Origin: Fidelibacterota bacterium UBA1611
GTDB taxonomy: Bacteria; Fidelibacterota; Marinisomatia; Marinisomatales; UBA1611
NCBI GenBank assembly: GCA_002321855.1
Contig: DCMX01000249.1
Coordinates: 11,629-17,051 of the forward strand
Direction: 5' to 3'
DNA length: 5,423 bases
The notes under the pieces were generated by a model. That model saw only the letters and a list, made by a program, of their open reading frames with translations, had not been told where the DNA came from and ran no database searches. This document shows positions 4,878 to 5,423 of this stretch, piece after piece; positions within the stretch are counted from its first letter, which is position 1; each line of letters opens with the position of its first letter. Both the position numbers and the translations under genes were made by a program.

Positions 4878-5201
4878 ATGATCATTACTACGCAAGACAA
4901 ACTAGAAGATTACGATATCACAAAAACAATTGGTTTAGTTCAGGGAAGTACTATCCGGGCCAGGCATATCGGCAATGACATTTTGGCGGGTTTACGAAAT
5001 ATAGTTGGTGGGGAGGTCCATGAATATACCAAAATGTTGGCAGAATCTCGTGAACAAGCTTTAGATAGGATGAAGAAATCCGCAGAAAACATGGACGCAG
5101 ATGCTATTGTTTGTATGCGTTTCACTACGGCTACTGTGATGCAAGGAATGGCTGAATTTTTATCTTATGGTACTGCGGTGAAAATAAAGCGTCGATTCTA
5201 A
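4878..5201 (+). CDS. YbjQ/UPF0145-family protein
   Basis: This 107-residue soluble protein matches the YbjQ (UPF0145) family over its whole usual length. Visible landmarks are TIGLVQGSTIRARHIGNDI (17-35), AGLRNIVGGE (37-46), EYTKMLAESREQALDRM (49-65), the DADAIVCMRFTT strand (73-84) and YGTAV (97-101). Family members form small ring-like oligomers in known structures and are sometimes labelled heavy-metal-binding, but their role is not established; I see no Cys/His cluster that would support metal binding here. The start at 4878 is firm: GGAG at 4865-4868 stands nine bases before ATG, the best Shine-Dalgarno in the window, and the ATG abuts the tandem stops of the small membrane gene. It is probably the last gene of that two-gene unit. 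No clear terminator follows. Confidence 0.92.
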   Translation: MIITTQDKLEDYDITKTIGLVQGSTIRARHIGNDILAGLRNIVGGEVHEYTKMLAESREQALDRMKKSAENMDADAIVCMRFTTATVMQGMAEFLSYGTAVKIKRRF

Positions 5202-5208
5202 CGGAGCA

Positions 5209-5239
5209 TTGGAAGATGTTTAATAACTGAGCATATAAT
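5209..5239 (+). promoter_or_regulatory. Candidate sigma70-type promoter for the gene at 5296
   Basis: A perfect TATAAT lies at 5234-5239, with TTGGAA (4 of 6 matches to TTGACA) at 5209-5214. The 19-base spacer is long but usable. Transcription would begin near 5246, leaving a leader of about 50 bases before ATG 5296. The same bases include a weak stem: ACTGAGC (5226-5232) with GTTCAGT (5241-5247), one G-T wobble. The spacing and AT-rich setting keep this tentative. Confidence 0.4.
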
Positions 5240-5295
5240 GGTTCAGTATTGTAATTAGTTTATTCAGCGCCTATATTCATAAAGAGATTATTTAT

Positions 5296-5423
5296 ATGAA
5301 TCATTTATTCCATACAGATGAAGAGGATGAAGAGCGTCAATGGCTGGAGGGGATGGAGAATCAGGATGAACCAGAGATAAAAGAAGCTGTGCGTATACAG
5401 GACCCTATATCTAAAATGATGAT
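5296..5423 (+). CDS. N-terminal fragment, possibly a CBS-domain protein
   Basis: An open frame starts at ATG 5296 and runs off the window after 42 codons. AAAGAG (5281-5286) nine bases before the ATG is an acceptable Shine-Dalgarno, and a promoter-like sequence lies upstream. The visible protein begins MNHLFHTDEEDEERQWLEGM and is strongly acidic over residues 8-29. It then becomes more ordinary (EAVRIQDPISKMM). A phrase like 'QDPISKMM' is how several bacterial CBS-domain proteins lead into their first CBS motif, where adenine nucleotides are bound, so that is my best guess; the domain itself would lie beyond the window. The coding frame is reasonably supported by start context and lack of stops; the function is weakly supported. 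Confidence 0.55.
   Translation, partial: MNHLFHTDEEDEERQWLEGMENQDEPEIKEAVRIQDPISKMM

Noticed and set aside
4940..5125. 61-codon minus-strand frame
   Set aside because: It is antisense to the YbjQ-family gene, which has clear family motifs and a good Shine-Dalgarno.

Overview
This 5.4 kb window is an ordinary-looking piece of bacterial chromosome. It is AT-rich by eye and every recognisable gene lies on the + strand. The MerR regulator, the class I aminotransferase, the DUF2914 protein and the PNPase tail all look like proteins of the FCB superphylum (Bacteroidota, Balneolota/Rhodothermota, Marinimicrobia and relatives). Most start codons lack a clear Shine-Dalgarno sequence, which fits that placement. 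I cannot name the phylum firmly. There is no sign of phage, transposon, CRISPR or other defence genes.

Layout. Bases 1-212 are the 3' end of a polynucleotide phosphorylase gene (end of the S1 domain plus a basic tail). After a 94-base gap comes a complete PLP-dependent class I/II aminotransferase (307-1608). The gap holds a possible 13-residue aromatic-rich leader ORF. A small MerR-type regulator (1690-2049) follows, and its stop codon lies 2 bases before a tRNA-Pro(GGG) (2052-2125). A good intrinsic terminator (2135-2163) closes that unit.

The next unit is tightly packed: a DUF2914 membrane-anchored protein (2193-2924), a lipoprotein-like NAGPA-family phosphodiester glycosidase starting at TTG (2930-3853), and a YqaA-like VTT/DedA membrane protein (3854-4468). 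A second proline tRNA, tRNA-Pro(CGG), follows at 4526-4600. Then come a small two-helix membrane protein (4656-4874) and a YbjQ-family protein (4878-5201), joined by tandem stop codons and a visible GGAG site. The last 128 bases are the start of another gene (from 5296), possibly a CBS-domain protein, preceded by a promoter-like sequence.

How the genes fit together. The DUF2914, NAGPA and VTT genes form a probable cell-envelope operon: an anchored protein, an exported glycosidase-like lipoprotein and an integral membrane protein. Both tRNAs are proline acceptors with the bacterial C1-G72 pair and are positioned to be cut from mRNAs of the protein genes before them. The most unusual structure is around tRNA-Pro(CGG). 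Its leader and trailer can pair into a long helix continuing the acceptor stem, and a second upstream copy of the same arm competes for the trailer. I found no obviously new multi-gene system; the best leads are the tRNA-flanking inverted repeats and the leader-peptide candidate.
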